The translations under genes and the position numbers were made by a program. A stretch of DNA of 64,000 bases from Blattamonas nauphoetae. Its lineage: Eukaryota > Preaxostyla > Oxymonadida. Positions 22,327-32,332 of this stretch are shown piece by piece. The stretch is from NCBI GenBank assembly GCA_033064195.1, contig JARBJD010000046.1, forward strand, positions 62,001 to 126,000, in the 5' to 3' direction. How positions within the stretch are numbered: position 1 is the stretch's first letter; each line of letters starts with the position of its first letter. The notes beneath the pieces were generated by a model that was not told the DNA's origin, made no database searches, and saw nothing but the letters and a program-made list of their open reading frames with translations.

Positions 22327-22699
22327 ATGTCTGCGATGATCCCCGATCTGGGGATGGGAGCAGGTGTGTTGGTACTGATTATCCTTGCTGCTCTATGGAT
22401 TCCAGCGACATGGATTTCTTATCTGATGAGAAACATCTTCATCTCAATTGGCTATCTGATTCTCGTTTTGCTGGTCTTTTTGGTCTTCTATTTTTGGCCA
22501 ATTAGTGATGGAACAGTTGCTGATACTGTTTGTTTCGTTTTTCATGCATTTTTCTCTCTATTTCTCTCGTTTGAAGAATTATGACAAGTTCTGGGTTGCC
22601 AGGCTTGTTTTCCTCATCATATTGTGTCTCACGATCATCGCTGCCATTGTTCCTCATTTCTTCGCATTCATCCATTTGAAGCGAAGCATCAAGCTCTGA
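22327..22699 (+). CDS. TMEM218: TMEM218-like ciliary transition-zone membrane protein
   Basis: Two exons (22327-22527, 22577-22699; 49-nt intron) encode 107 residues, close to human TMEM218 (115). There are three hydrophobic segments, at about residues 10-32, 38-59 and 74-97. The start LGMGAGVLVLIILAALW closely resembles the TMEM218 N-terminus (LGVGAGVFILALLW). The second helix ending in FYFWP parallels its LLLFP. The third follows a short polar loop with YDKFWVARLV. TMEM218 belongs to the transition-zone (MKS-module) set at the ciliary gate. The call rests on topology, length and the N-terminal motif; small membrane proteins can mislead. Confidence 0.72.
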
Positions 22700-22938
22700 T
22701 TCTTACCACCATTCGTTCTTTCCCAACTGAATCTATATCTCCACAGGAGGGAGAATGAGGATCAAATTCACCATTATTGCCAATTGAAAGCTATCTTCTC
22801 CGATCCTGACCCGAGATTCTACCACAGAAGTCTCTAATTTGGATACACATGCTCGATTCTTTCTCGCTTCATTATCACGGGATTGAAAAATACGCTCAAA
22901 TCAGTACGTCTTTATGAAATGGCAAAGAAAGAATAGAG

Positions 22939-25146
22939 TTAATCCTTCGAGCGCTGGCGTCTGGATGAACTTCTCGACCGACTTCGAGATCTTCTGTCTG
23001 TTCGTCGGCTGGGGGAACGAGAACGTCGACTTGATGAACGTGAATGACGTCCCGAACGATGAGGACTCCGACTTCGTGAGTAGCTGCGTCGTCTTTGCTC
23101 ACGTCGTTTCGAACTGGAAGAGGATGACTTCGATTTTGGAGAGCTTCGTTCGGATTTATCACTATTGTCTTGCTTTTCCTTTCTTTCAGACGACTTGCTG
23201 CGAGATCGGCGATTTCGTGAAGAGCTTTTCTTTGGACTTGGGGAGCGTGGTTTGCGTGGATCTTTAGTTTGAACTTCGGTTGCGACTGGGGGGACTGTCC
23301 TCTGCTCCCGAGGATCAACCGGGCGCATCTGAGGTCGCATCATGTATTGTGGCATCATCATCGGGCCTTGATTGTACATCTGCTGGGGATAGTATTGAGG
23401 TCCCATTGGCTGCTGAGGATATGGGTATCTCATTTGAGGATAAGGGGGCATTTGTTGAAAGGGTGGATTTTCAAGATGCGGTTGAATTGGTGGCCTGAAA
23501 TCCTGTGATTGAGGAGCTGAGTGAAAACGAAAAGATCAGAACAAAGTTTGGTACATACCTGTTTGTGGGTAAGGATTCGAAGGAGGTTGAACAGGAGTTG
23601 GTTCTGGAGTAGCTTGAGGGACTTCCTGTCCCTGGATACTCATTTTCATCGCAGAAGGAGTTGCGAGGAGTGGACCTCCTGCGAGTGGTTTTTGGAGTGT
23701 ATCCTGAAATGCTACTCTTTGTGGTTGACTTTGTGGAGGGAAGTACAACATGGAATCAAGATTGTCCAGATCATCAGAAGCTCTATTATAGTCCGGTTGG
23801 ACGGGTTGTGGGGATGGGAGTTTGATCGATTGTTGCGGTTGTGGAGGAGGAAAAGATGGTACAGGTGAAGCGGAAGGTGTGTATGAAGTGCCGTCGAGAA
23901 GACTACCTGACAAAAAGTCTTCGACCTTTCGTCGAATCTCGTAAGCAGGAGTCGATGTTGGAACGGCGCGCTTATGGCAAAGAGGACACTCTGGTTGCGC
24001 AAGTTTCTGTGACAAATGATCTTGGCAACATTTCTTGCAGATCACATTGTTGCAGCAAGATATAACAAATGCTTCTTTGTTAAGAGCGTGACATGAGGGA
24101 CAACGCAACTCTTCCGGAACGGAGGAAGGAATACGCGGCTCGGCAAGGGGTTTGGCTGGGAGATTATTGCTGACATATGTTGGATGGACAACAACCTCTA
24201 CAGTGCGTCCATCGTCAGCCATAAACCGACGTTCAGACAATTCAGATAAATTATCTTGGGTTCTGTGATATGGACATAAGTGTCATTGAGACGGAAGAGT
24301 GAAAGAGAAGTGAGTGGAAAATGAAATGATGATGGAAGGAGCCTGCACACTGAGACGCTTTTAGGAAATCTCTTGGAACACCTTTCACACGGGCGAGAGG
24401 GCAGTACTGGAGATAATGATCCGTTTTCCCACAATTCTTGCAAATATATCCTGGAGGAGGAACATTATTTCTTCCTCTATTTTGCGATGCATCAGTATGA
24501 AGTGGTAGTTGGGTGGGATCAGGACGTGAGGGATTGCCCTGCATAAATGACTGCTGGATGTGGCTGTGAGATACATAAGATCTGTACTGGATGAACAAAC
24601 GAATTTATATGTTTATTTGTATTGAGAAGATGATCAACGAGTGACTTGGGTTCATTCTGATTACCACGTTGGTAACGTTGACTAGCAATTACTTGAGCCT
24701 GATTAGTATCAATCTAAAAAAATGCAATAAAATAGATTCTTTTTTATCAAATTTACGCAGACTTTTGACACTATTGAAGGTCGAGGATTCACGTCACTAA
24801 ATTCATAAACATTGGACTAACAAAAAAATGGAAATATACTAGACACTCGGAATGGCAGGCCGTTGCTGGTGAACAGGATGAATTGTCACAGTTAAGGTTG
24901 TATTCTTAGGAATTTTAGATTCATTTTTATACTCTGATTTGGTCAATGGAGACATCAAATAATTGAAAATTTTAAAAAACCGGCTTTGGTTCTTGCGTCC
25001 GTTAAATGGAGCTCATTTGCAGACAGGTTAAGTTTTTCCTGTTCAATGATTTTGCTCTTCAAGTCGGAACCAGAGATTAGGTAAGATTCATATGTAATTG
25101 TGTTTAGCGGCGCATTCGGAAACCGGTATCGAATGATACTTTCCAT
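22939..25146 (-). CDS. RBBP6: RBBP6/Mpe1: DWNN, zinc knuckle, RING and RS tail
   Basis: Seven proposed exons give 642 residues in one frame (introns 24934-24980, 24817-24844, 24714-24762, 24582-24600, 24263-24356, 23517-23558). Order: an N-terminal DWNN ubiquitin-like domain (MESIIRYRFPNA, then LHLTDARTKA and IPKNTTLTV); a CCHC zinc knuckle (PPPGYICKNCGKTDHYLQYC); the GVPRDFL motif that follows it in this family; a RING/U-box type domain (CPSC..C..C..CC..H..CPLC); a Pro/Gln-rich region; and a C-terminal Arg/Ser domain. RBBP6/Mpe1 is an E3-like subunit of the mRNA cleavage and polyadenylation machinery. Odd: one join needs an intron of only 19 nt (24582-24600). The upstream neighbour starts 75 bp away on the other strand. 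Confidence 0.93.
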
Positions 25147-25220
25147 TGGAGTATGTGTGATGATGAAATGGAGATTGGGATGTGAAAACGGGGTTTGTGT
25201 TCGATCTGAACCAACACAAA
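25147..25220. promoter_or_regulatory. Divergent intergenic region RBBP6 / HEAT scaffold
   Basis: Only 74 bp lie between two outward-facing start codons, so both genes probably share one very short bidirectional promoter, with transcripts that may overlap. No recognisable core element is seen; the call is positional. Confidence 0.45.
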
Positions 25221-27856
25221 ATGACAGAGAACATACCACCTCCTGAAACCATTCTTGGTGAACTAAATTCATCAGAATCATATATTAGAAAAGCAGCAAT
25301 CCAGAATTTGCGCCCTATGACCTTGGTTTTGGGTCAAGAGTCATTTATAAATGACATATTACCAATTCTCTTCGGTGTGAATATTGCTGAACTTGTGGAA
25401 GCTTATCCTTTTCTATTTCATTACCCATCCTGTGTTGCGTAGTATTCGCTCATATTTTTCCCTCTCTTTCCAAGCTCGAGTCGATGACCAGGCTGATGTC
25501 GTGCAAGCATTGGCAACTTCCCTAGGAGATATAGGAGATTGCATCATCACATCAGAGATACAAACCAAGATTTTATCACTTTTTACAGCATTATTTTCCT
25601 CTGATATTGATGGTGTTTCAAAATCTGTTTGTTTTGTTTTCTTCTCCACACTTCACAGGCAAGCCAATCTCTAATTAAAATATCCGATCATCTGCGAGTC
25701 CCAGTTGAAGATTTTACGATACTGCCGTTTGTCCAGAATCTGGCTACGCAGGTGTCGATCTCATCCAAAGAGAGCGCCGTCCGCATCATCCCCTCTCTTC
25801 TTCCTGTCTACTCAAATGAGGTTGAAGAGCTCCTCGAGTGTGTTTTCCGCTTTTATTATCTGTTCAGACTTTTCCATCTTTTGTCAAAGAATGAAGCACC
25901 ATCTGTACGTCGAGCAGCCTGTGACCGCCTCCCGGAACTCACACGCTTCCTGTACGGGAGTGACACTCTCATCACGCTCGGCTCAAAGCCCCCTCTCCTC
26001 ATCTCCATCCTCTTCCAAGTCACAATCGCCTTCTGCCACGACGAGGTTGCCTCCATCCGAGAAGCGTCGGTTCAGGCCCTTCTTCTCCTCTTCTGCTACA
26101 ATCGAGCAGTCCTCCCCGACACCCACACACTCGACAGCTCGGCTGATTCTGCACGCCCTTGGCCGCAGATTGCCGACAACATCCTCCGCTCAGAAGTGGC
26201 AAAGACAATCGAGGACGACCACGTTGGTGTTCGAATGTGTTTGGTGGAACAGATCGAAATCGTCTGCCGCTCTCGCTTTTCTCTTCTCAGATCATCCCCG
26301 CTCTCCAACCCAACGAACTCGACACGTTCCTTGCCCCGATCCTCCAAAGAGCAATGATGGTCTGCTTTCTCTTCACTCATCATCCCATTCTCTTCCCTCA
26401 TCATCTCATTCTCATCCAGGATGTTGAGCAGCTCGTCCGAGCAACAACCATCTCCTACCTCACCACCTTCTTTGCTCACATCTCCCTCCCCACCATCCAC
26501 TCCACCTTCGTCCCCCTCCTCCACAAATGTGCAGTGGCAACAGACCAATCCATGTTCCTCCCTCGTCTCACCCTCGCCGAGATCCTTCCCTCCCTCGCCC
26601 AGACCATGAAGGCCCACACGCAGAGCAGTGAAGCCACAGCTGCGACGAAGATCCCCGATGCCGACATCATCTTCCCGCTGTACTATCTCCTCCTCATCGG
26701 CGATGACGTCGTCAACACACCGTATGCCGACAAGCCAGACACGATCGAGCCGGAAATGGAGCCTCAGACACTCCCTCCCGAATTCTTCAAAAGTCTCGCG
26801 ACGCTCTTGAAAGAGCAGGCCGCTGGATGTGACAATCCCAAATCGGCAAGCGACTCGCATTCATCCGAACAGGCCGAAGACAGTTTCAACATCTCCACGT
26901 TCAAGCCATCGAGTCTCGGCCAGACCCAGCGCGAACGGAGGCCAAGCATTCATCGACCCCGACTCGTCGCTGAGCCCACCGTCACGCTGCACCCGCCCTT
27001 TGCCGCTCTGAACGCGCAGCCACCCTCCGCCATCCCGTCGTCGCAGACAGAGACAGAACAATCGGCACACCTTCGAACTATCCTCATCTCGCAGAACTGC
27101 ATCAATGTTTTGATTGATTCAGTGTCCCCGCCGCTCCTCCTCCAGTTCTACCTCCCTCTCATCCTCTCTCTCATCCAGCCACGCTCCCTCACTGCCTCCC
27201 ACTGGCGCATCCGTGCCAGTCTCATCCATCTCATCCCCTTCTTCTGCACCATCCTCGGAATCGAGTTCATGGAAGAAAGGATCTGCTCGTTTCTGCTCTG
27301 CTTCCTCCGCGACAGTGTCTTCGCTGTTCGTCTCGCTGTGGCGCACGCGATCGGCGAGCTGACTGACATCGTTGGTGTGGATTGGTTCGTTCGGTATGTC
27401 TTCGGGGAACTGAAGTTGATGTGTGGAATTGAAGACACGCACGGGACAAGCGACACCACAGAAACAACCGAAACGACAAAGCAGCAGTTCAAGTTTCAGG
27501 CGTCGTTTTCCTCACTCGCCTCAAAAACAACAACCACAGCACAACAACAATCTGTCCACCGACCAGTCAGCAATGCGCAGATGAAGCAGAGTGCTCTTCT
27601 GGTTCTCGAGTGCGTGATGCCGTACCTGCCCTCTTCGTTCATCACCAGCGACCTGATCCCCATCCTCTCTGTCCTCTCCACACGACAGTCGTCTACTGTC
27701 GCTATCCTTGTCTGCGAGGTGATCTCTGTGATTGTTCACGACACCTCCCGAAAAGCACAGATCAAACATGAAGTCGATCACATCATTGCACACCTCTCCA
27801 ACGACAACGACCCTCACGTCAGAGCGGCCGCTGAGAGAGCTTCGGAAGGAAAATGA
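25221..27856 (+). CDS. PP2A-A (PR65) / PP4R1-like HEAT-repeat phosphatase scaffold
   Basis: Six exons give 794 residues. Introns are 25375-25474, 25627-25658, 25838-25867, 26262-26290 and 26360-26419, the last being 60 nt and in frame without a stop. The start is the ATG at 25221 (MTENIPPPETILGEL). HEAT repeats align in order with PR65: DILPILF, ADVVQALATSLGDIGD, APSVRRAACDRLPEL, an II.PALQPNELDTFLAPIL block, and ASHWRIRASLIHLIPFFCTILGIEFMEERI against the family's [24 protein letters not shown]. A low-complexity polar insertion (about 26800-27060) and a second one (about 27430-27560) make it longer than PR65 (589 residues), nearer to PPP4R1. It should scaffold a PP2A-like catalytic subunit. 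PR65 versus PPP4R1 cannot be settled by eye. Confidence 0.85.
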
Positions 27857-28313
27857 GAATGCACAGCTCTTCTCAATGAATGAAGACGTCGTTTGCGATT
27901 CAAGGAATTCATCAGGATCGCTTCAATGAAGGAAACGACAGAACGGAGATTGAGAATCGTTCCTGCCTGCAGAACAAGCAAAACGAAGCTGTCTGTTCTC
28001 GAGCGCCATGGAAGGTTGACGCAAAGTGTCCTCTGTGAGAGAGTCGCAAACTAATTTCATCGTCGTTTTGTTCAACCACCTCATTGTGTCTCAACACAGA
28101 TTTTTTTGGATTTCTGAAATGATGAAAGGATAAAGTTACGGTGTGTGGCGGAGTATGTGACATCTGACTTCTCCGAAGTCATCTCTCCCAGTTTCTGGGA
28201 TTAATTCGGATGTCTCGCTGAATCAAACGCTTCTGACAAACGGAATCTTCGCAAAAGCTGTCTCATTCTCTCAACACGCTTCCTTCAATACCATCACTGA
28301 CGATTCTCCGGCT
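27857..28313. other. Convergent intergenic region, no gene seen
   Basis: 457 bp lie between the stop codons of two convergent genes. Open frames here are short and overlapping, with no recognisable motif. It probably holds two 3' UTRs and their polyadenylation sites. I see no repeat or RNA gene. Confidence 0.6.
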
Positions 28314-29819
28314 TCATCTTTTCGATGCCTCCTCGCCCATCTGGCTCAGTTCTTCAATCAACGCAGTGGCAAGAGCATTCCCATCAAAGGCTGTCTTGTG
28401 TTCATCGATGGTCGCCCCAACATAAAGGGCAGTGTGGCAAAGGATGTCCTCCACCTTCTTCTTCGCCTCCAGCTGCCCACCAGTTTGGAAGAGACTGTCG
28501 ATGTGCCTTCGTTTGGCTGTCGGGAGAGAGACAAGTTGCCTGATCACTGAAGAAAACACTTCCGCACTCAAAGTGATCATTTCCTCTTCCTCAGCCACTT
28601 CAGCATCGAAGTCGTCTCCAACCGACCGAAGCGACGCACGGCTTGTGACGCTTCCTCTTCTTCCTGAGCTCGGGGCACTGGACGGGGAGATGGGCCTTCG
28701 CACGTCGCTCAATACCACTCTTTCGATCACTTCCATCGATTTCAGTTCCATCTGTCCACATCGCCGACAGAATTCGCACGTGCTGAGCGACTCGTTCGTG
28801 TTGTCCCAGGTTGGCGAGATCGTCCCAATCACAACAACTTGGCTTCCTCGCTGCAGCGATGAGGAGAGGACACGAGTCAGCTTTGAGTTGCGGAACGGGA
28901 TGAATTGTGCTGTCGATCCAAGTGACTTGACGACAAGGCAGAGAGTGGAGAGAGATCGGTTGATCGACTTCGCCTCATCGAGACGAACACCACTCGAGCC
29001 GCTTCTTTCAACTCGCTCACATCCAGCAAGATCCACAAAGGTCAAAATGGAGCTCGTGCTCGCGGAATTTGATTGAGGATCGTCCTGTTCATTGTCTTGT
29101 GGGTCTGTCTTCATACTTTCGACCATAACTTTCAAGATTGTGTGTGATCTGGACGAGGTTGAGTTCATCATTGTGGGAGCCATAGCTCTCCGGGAGAGTC
29201 CCATGTTTATGACATCAAAGGCCTCTTGTTCACTTTCGACTTCGACCTCATTTTGTCCTTCCATCCATCCTGTAGTTGATCCGCCACCTCTGACAAGAAC
29301 AACGCCTCCACTTTCATCAAGAAGATCGAATATATCTTCACGATAGACTTGGACGAAAGAAATTCTGATGTTCCACAGAATTTCATCAGGAGAGGAATTG
29401 ATGAACGCAAACACTTGCCTAATCCCGAGTGGGACGAGTCCAAGACTTGTGTCCTGAAGAGGAGTTAAAGTTCCCATGGTGAACGTTTTTCCAGATCCTG
29501 TTTGTCCATATGTGATGATTGTGCCGTTCGTTCCATTCATGACATGGTTAACGACTTCAAAGGCAGATCCAAGGTAAACCTCTTGTTGGGTTGCAGAATA
29601 ATCATAAACTTTGTCATAATAGTAGTGTCGTACTTGCCCAGTCCCCATCTGAATCTGAATTGCATCACCATTTTGATTTGTGATCTTCGTTGCCACACTA
29701 GGCAGTTCCTCAGAAGATTTTCGTTCTTGAATTGGCGGACGAATTCGAATTTGAACAGATGTGGTCGATGATTTCTTTCTACGAGAACTTAGTAATCCAG
29801 GAGACGAGGGACGTGACAT
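28314..29819 (-). CDS. Kinesin motor protein, compact
   Basis: A single exon of 501 residues starts at the ATG at 29819. Motor landmarks appear in order: P-loop GQTGSGKTFTM (about residue 105), switch I STSSRSHT, switch II LVDLAGCERV, and the microtubule-binding L12 motif FIPFRNSKLTRVLSSSL. Residues about 1-355 form the motor. The end of the motor (CEFCRRCGQMEL) departs from the usual FA.RA. consensus. The C-terminal 130 residues have a Ser/Arg-rich stretch and a short helical tail with no long coiled coil. It is an ATP-driven microtubule motor; whether it dimerises or what it carries is not visible. I cannot assign a kinesin subfamily. Confidence 0.95.
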   Translation of the reverse strand: MSRPSSPGLLSSRRKKSSTTSVQIRIRPPIQERKSSEELPSVATKITNQNGDAIQIQMGTGQVRHYYYDKVYDYSATQQEVYLGSAFEVVNHVMNGTNGTIITYGQTGSGKTFTMGTLTPLQDTSLGLVPLGIRQVFAFINSSPDEILWNIRISFVQVYREDIFDLLDESGGVVLVRGGGSTTGWMEGQNEVEVESEQEAFDVINMGLSRRAMAPTMMNSTSSRSHTILKVMVESMKTDPQDNEQDDPQSNSASTSSILTFVDLAGCERVERSGSSGVRLDEAKSINRSLSTLCLVVKSLGSTAQFIPFRNSKLTRVLSSSLQRGSQVVVIGTISPTWDNTNESLSTCEFCRRCGQMELKSMEVIERVVLSDVRRPISPSSAPSSGRRGSVTSRASLRSVGDDFDAEVAEEEEMITLSAEVFSSVIRQLVSLPTAKRRHIDSLFQTGGQLEAKKKVEDILCHTALYVGATIDEHKTAFDGNALATALIEELSQMGEEASKR

Positions 29820-29892
29820 CGATGGAAAAAGTTGTGGAGACAGATTTCGACGAACAAAAAATCTTCAAAATATCTCGTTGAAATGTTAACAA

Positions 29893-32174
29893 TCAACTGT
29901 GATCTGTGGCAAGGTCATCGAGCGACCAAATGTGCTCGAAACCTTCCATATGTTCAGGACCTTTGGCACGAGTCAGTTTTGCGCTTCTTGTGCCAAATTG
30001 CATTGCCCTCTTTGGCTGATGAGCAGCATTGTTCAGTCCCAGAAGGAGGGCAACTTCTCTGAAGATCCGTTTGTCGCCACAGAGGAAGACATTAGGGGTT
30101 GGAGATTCAGACGGACAAGGAGACGGTGAGGGGGATGGTGTGGGTGTGGCAGAGGGTTCAGGCTCAGAAGGCTGAGCAGGCGGAACAATCTCCGGGGGTG
30201 CTGTTCGTGTTTTCTTCTTCTTCTTTCCTGGCGGATGCTTGTTTGTTTTTCGTTCGCTTGAGAAGCCCACAACTTCTTCAAACGAGCAGCGGAAGAGGAG
30301 AGCGATGAGCGGCGCAGACAAAAAAGGAGTGGCAAGATGGATGCTGCGAGTGGCACTCAACGTCTGTTGCTCCGAGGATGGCTCGAATGTGAGAGTGAAG
30401 GCACTCATCGAAGAGTTCTCGCTGTGGATCTGTGTGGATGTCATCATGAATGCATTTGAGAGCGATGCTGCTTGTGTCACAACACGATCATCTCGCGCAC
30501 AATTTCGAATCCAAAACTTGGAGATGTCCGTGAGCGACAGAGACACTGACTGGACAAGCGGTGGATGATGGAAGTTCTGCGGGACGACGAAGGGGGTGTG
30601 GTGGTGTCCATACCCGCCAGCCTGCGAAGAGATGAAGGAAAGGCGAGAGCATACCATTTCATCAGCCCCAAGTCCAGAGAAGAGAAGGAGAGTGGACGGC
30701 TCAGGTGTGGATGGCGTTGTTTTGAGGATGAACATCGAGCCGACGTAGAAAGGAGAGGCGAGCGAGAAGTCCATCACAGTTTGAGTGAAAGTGAGAGCGG
30801 GAAAGAGGGAATCCCGGAGCGGCGAAGTTGAGAAGGAGGGAATGTTGAGATTGTCCAAAATGAGTGGAGAACCGCTCTGAGATGATGGAATTGGGCAGCG
30901 ACTTAAATCAGAAAAAGAGGCAATCCCCGTCGTTCTGTCTGGAGAATCAAAGGGAGGTCTGGAAAATGAAGACGACAAAGACAAACCCGAAGGAGAGGTT
31001 GAGAAGATGAACATGGTCTGTATTCTGATGAGAAGCTGGGGCTGAGTGCTGCGAAGCTGCTTCCTTTCGACTGAGTGCGATGATCAGACCGATCACTCCC
31101 GAAACAATCGTTGAATCGAGGCCGCCACTGAACAGGCACGCAATTCTGTCGATGTGGTTGGATGTGGGCTGGTAGAAGCGAGGAGGGATGAGGGAAGAGA
31201 ACGATGGCGAGGAGTACAGAGGAGATGTGATTGTTTGGGGAAGGAAGGGAAGAACTGAGGCAACCAGTGTGGCGAGAGCGACGTGTGGGGGAGAAAACTC
31301 GTCTCCATCCAGAAGAACAGGACTGAGCTCTGTTTGGAAAGCGGGAGGGAGGATTTCTGTGAGAAATGAAGCGAGTGGGAGAAAGGGGGTCAGGATGTTT
31401 GTCCGGAGAGCTTGATCGAAGATGTTGAAGGGATGGAGGGAGAGGGAGGGTGTGGAAGACGAAAAAGAAATCGAAAAGAGGGATGGACAGAGTTCATGCC
31501 AGTGCTCATCGACATGTTTGTTTGCATAGATGTGATTTTGAAGTTGTGACGTGATCGGGGGATGGGTGAGAAGGAAGAAAGAGTCTTCCGCAGTTTGACT
31601 CGTTGAAATCGGTATCGGAATGCTGGAATCGACTTTAGAATCAAAGTAACAGTAGTATTCTGCATCATCTGGTCCATTCCAAGGAGCTTGTCCCGATGAT
31701 TTGCAGAATGGAGACGTTGGTGGCTGAATGATTGAATAGTCGAACAATTTGGGAAAGTGAGCCTAAAAAACAGCTGAAATGAAAATAAAGCAATGCCCAA
31801 ACAACATAGCTGTGTTTTCCCAGGAGATCCTTTCCAAAGAAGATTATCTGCCGTTCAAACTGAGCCAGAGTAAAATGAGGGAAAGAAAAGATATACATCA
31901 AGAAACAGAATGGCAAGGGCAAAATCAGCTTCAGTTAACAGTAATTTTAGATCGTCCACAGAATAATCATCGTACAACAGAGGTTTAAAGCGAAATTCCT
32001 GAGATGTTGAGTTCAGTTTCTTAATCAAGAATAATCACACGTGTTCAGAAGAAATAAATGGGCTAGAAAGTACTATCATCCGTGTTTGAGTTGGATTTTG
32101 AATGATAAGAGGAGGGGCTAAAGCAGGATCCCTGAATAATCTGACAAAAAAGAGTTCATTTATTTTTACTTCAT
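29893..32174 (-). CDS. ASNSD1: ASNSD1-like asparagine synthetase-domain protein
   Basis: Six exons give 708 residues. Introns are 32141-32169, 32020-32040, 31860-31896, 31763-31802 and 30959-30986. The N-terminal region has the remnant class-II amidotransferase motif ADFALAILFLD-FERQIIFFGKDLLGKHS, like the ASNSD1 pattern of GPWSFIYY..LWFGRDFFGRRS. The synthetase half has the PP-loop CLFSGGLDSTIVSG, VLLLFSGLGADE-like and ARDDRV motifs, and the family-specific PKRAMQFGTRSAKL near the C-terminus. Odd: I find no N-terminal MCGI with the catalytic Cys of active glutaminases; exon 1 as placed encodes only two residues, so the true start is uncertain. A Lys-run plus Pro/Ser/Glu-rich insertion (about 30080-30250) interrupts the synthetase domain. 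One intron would be only 21 nt. The biochemical role of ASNSD1 is not well defined. Confidence 0.88.
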
Positions 32175-32332
32175 GAAGGAGGAAGATTGACTCAAAATGG
32201 ATGGAGAAAGGTTAGGAGGACACTTTTAGACAAGTTGTATTTGTGCTTAGTTCAAAAATAATAGACATCAGAAAAGAAGATGTGTGGAGAAAAACAAACA
32301 CAATGAAGTGGGGGAGTTTAAGCAGTCCGAGT

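Noticed and set aside
27912-28163. 83-codon minus-strand frame between the HEAT scaffold and the kinesin
   Set aside because: No recognisable motif, no splice partner, and it sits where two 3' UTRs must lie.
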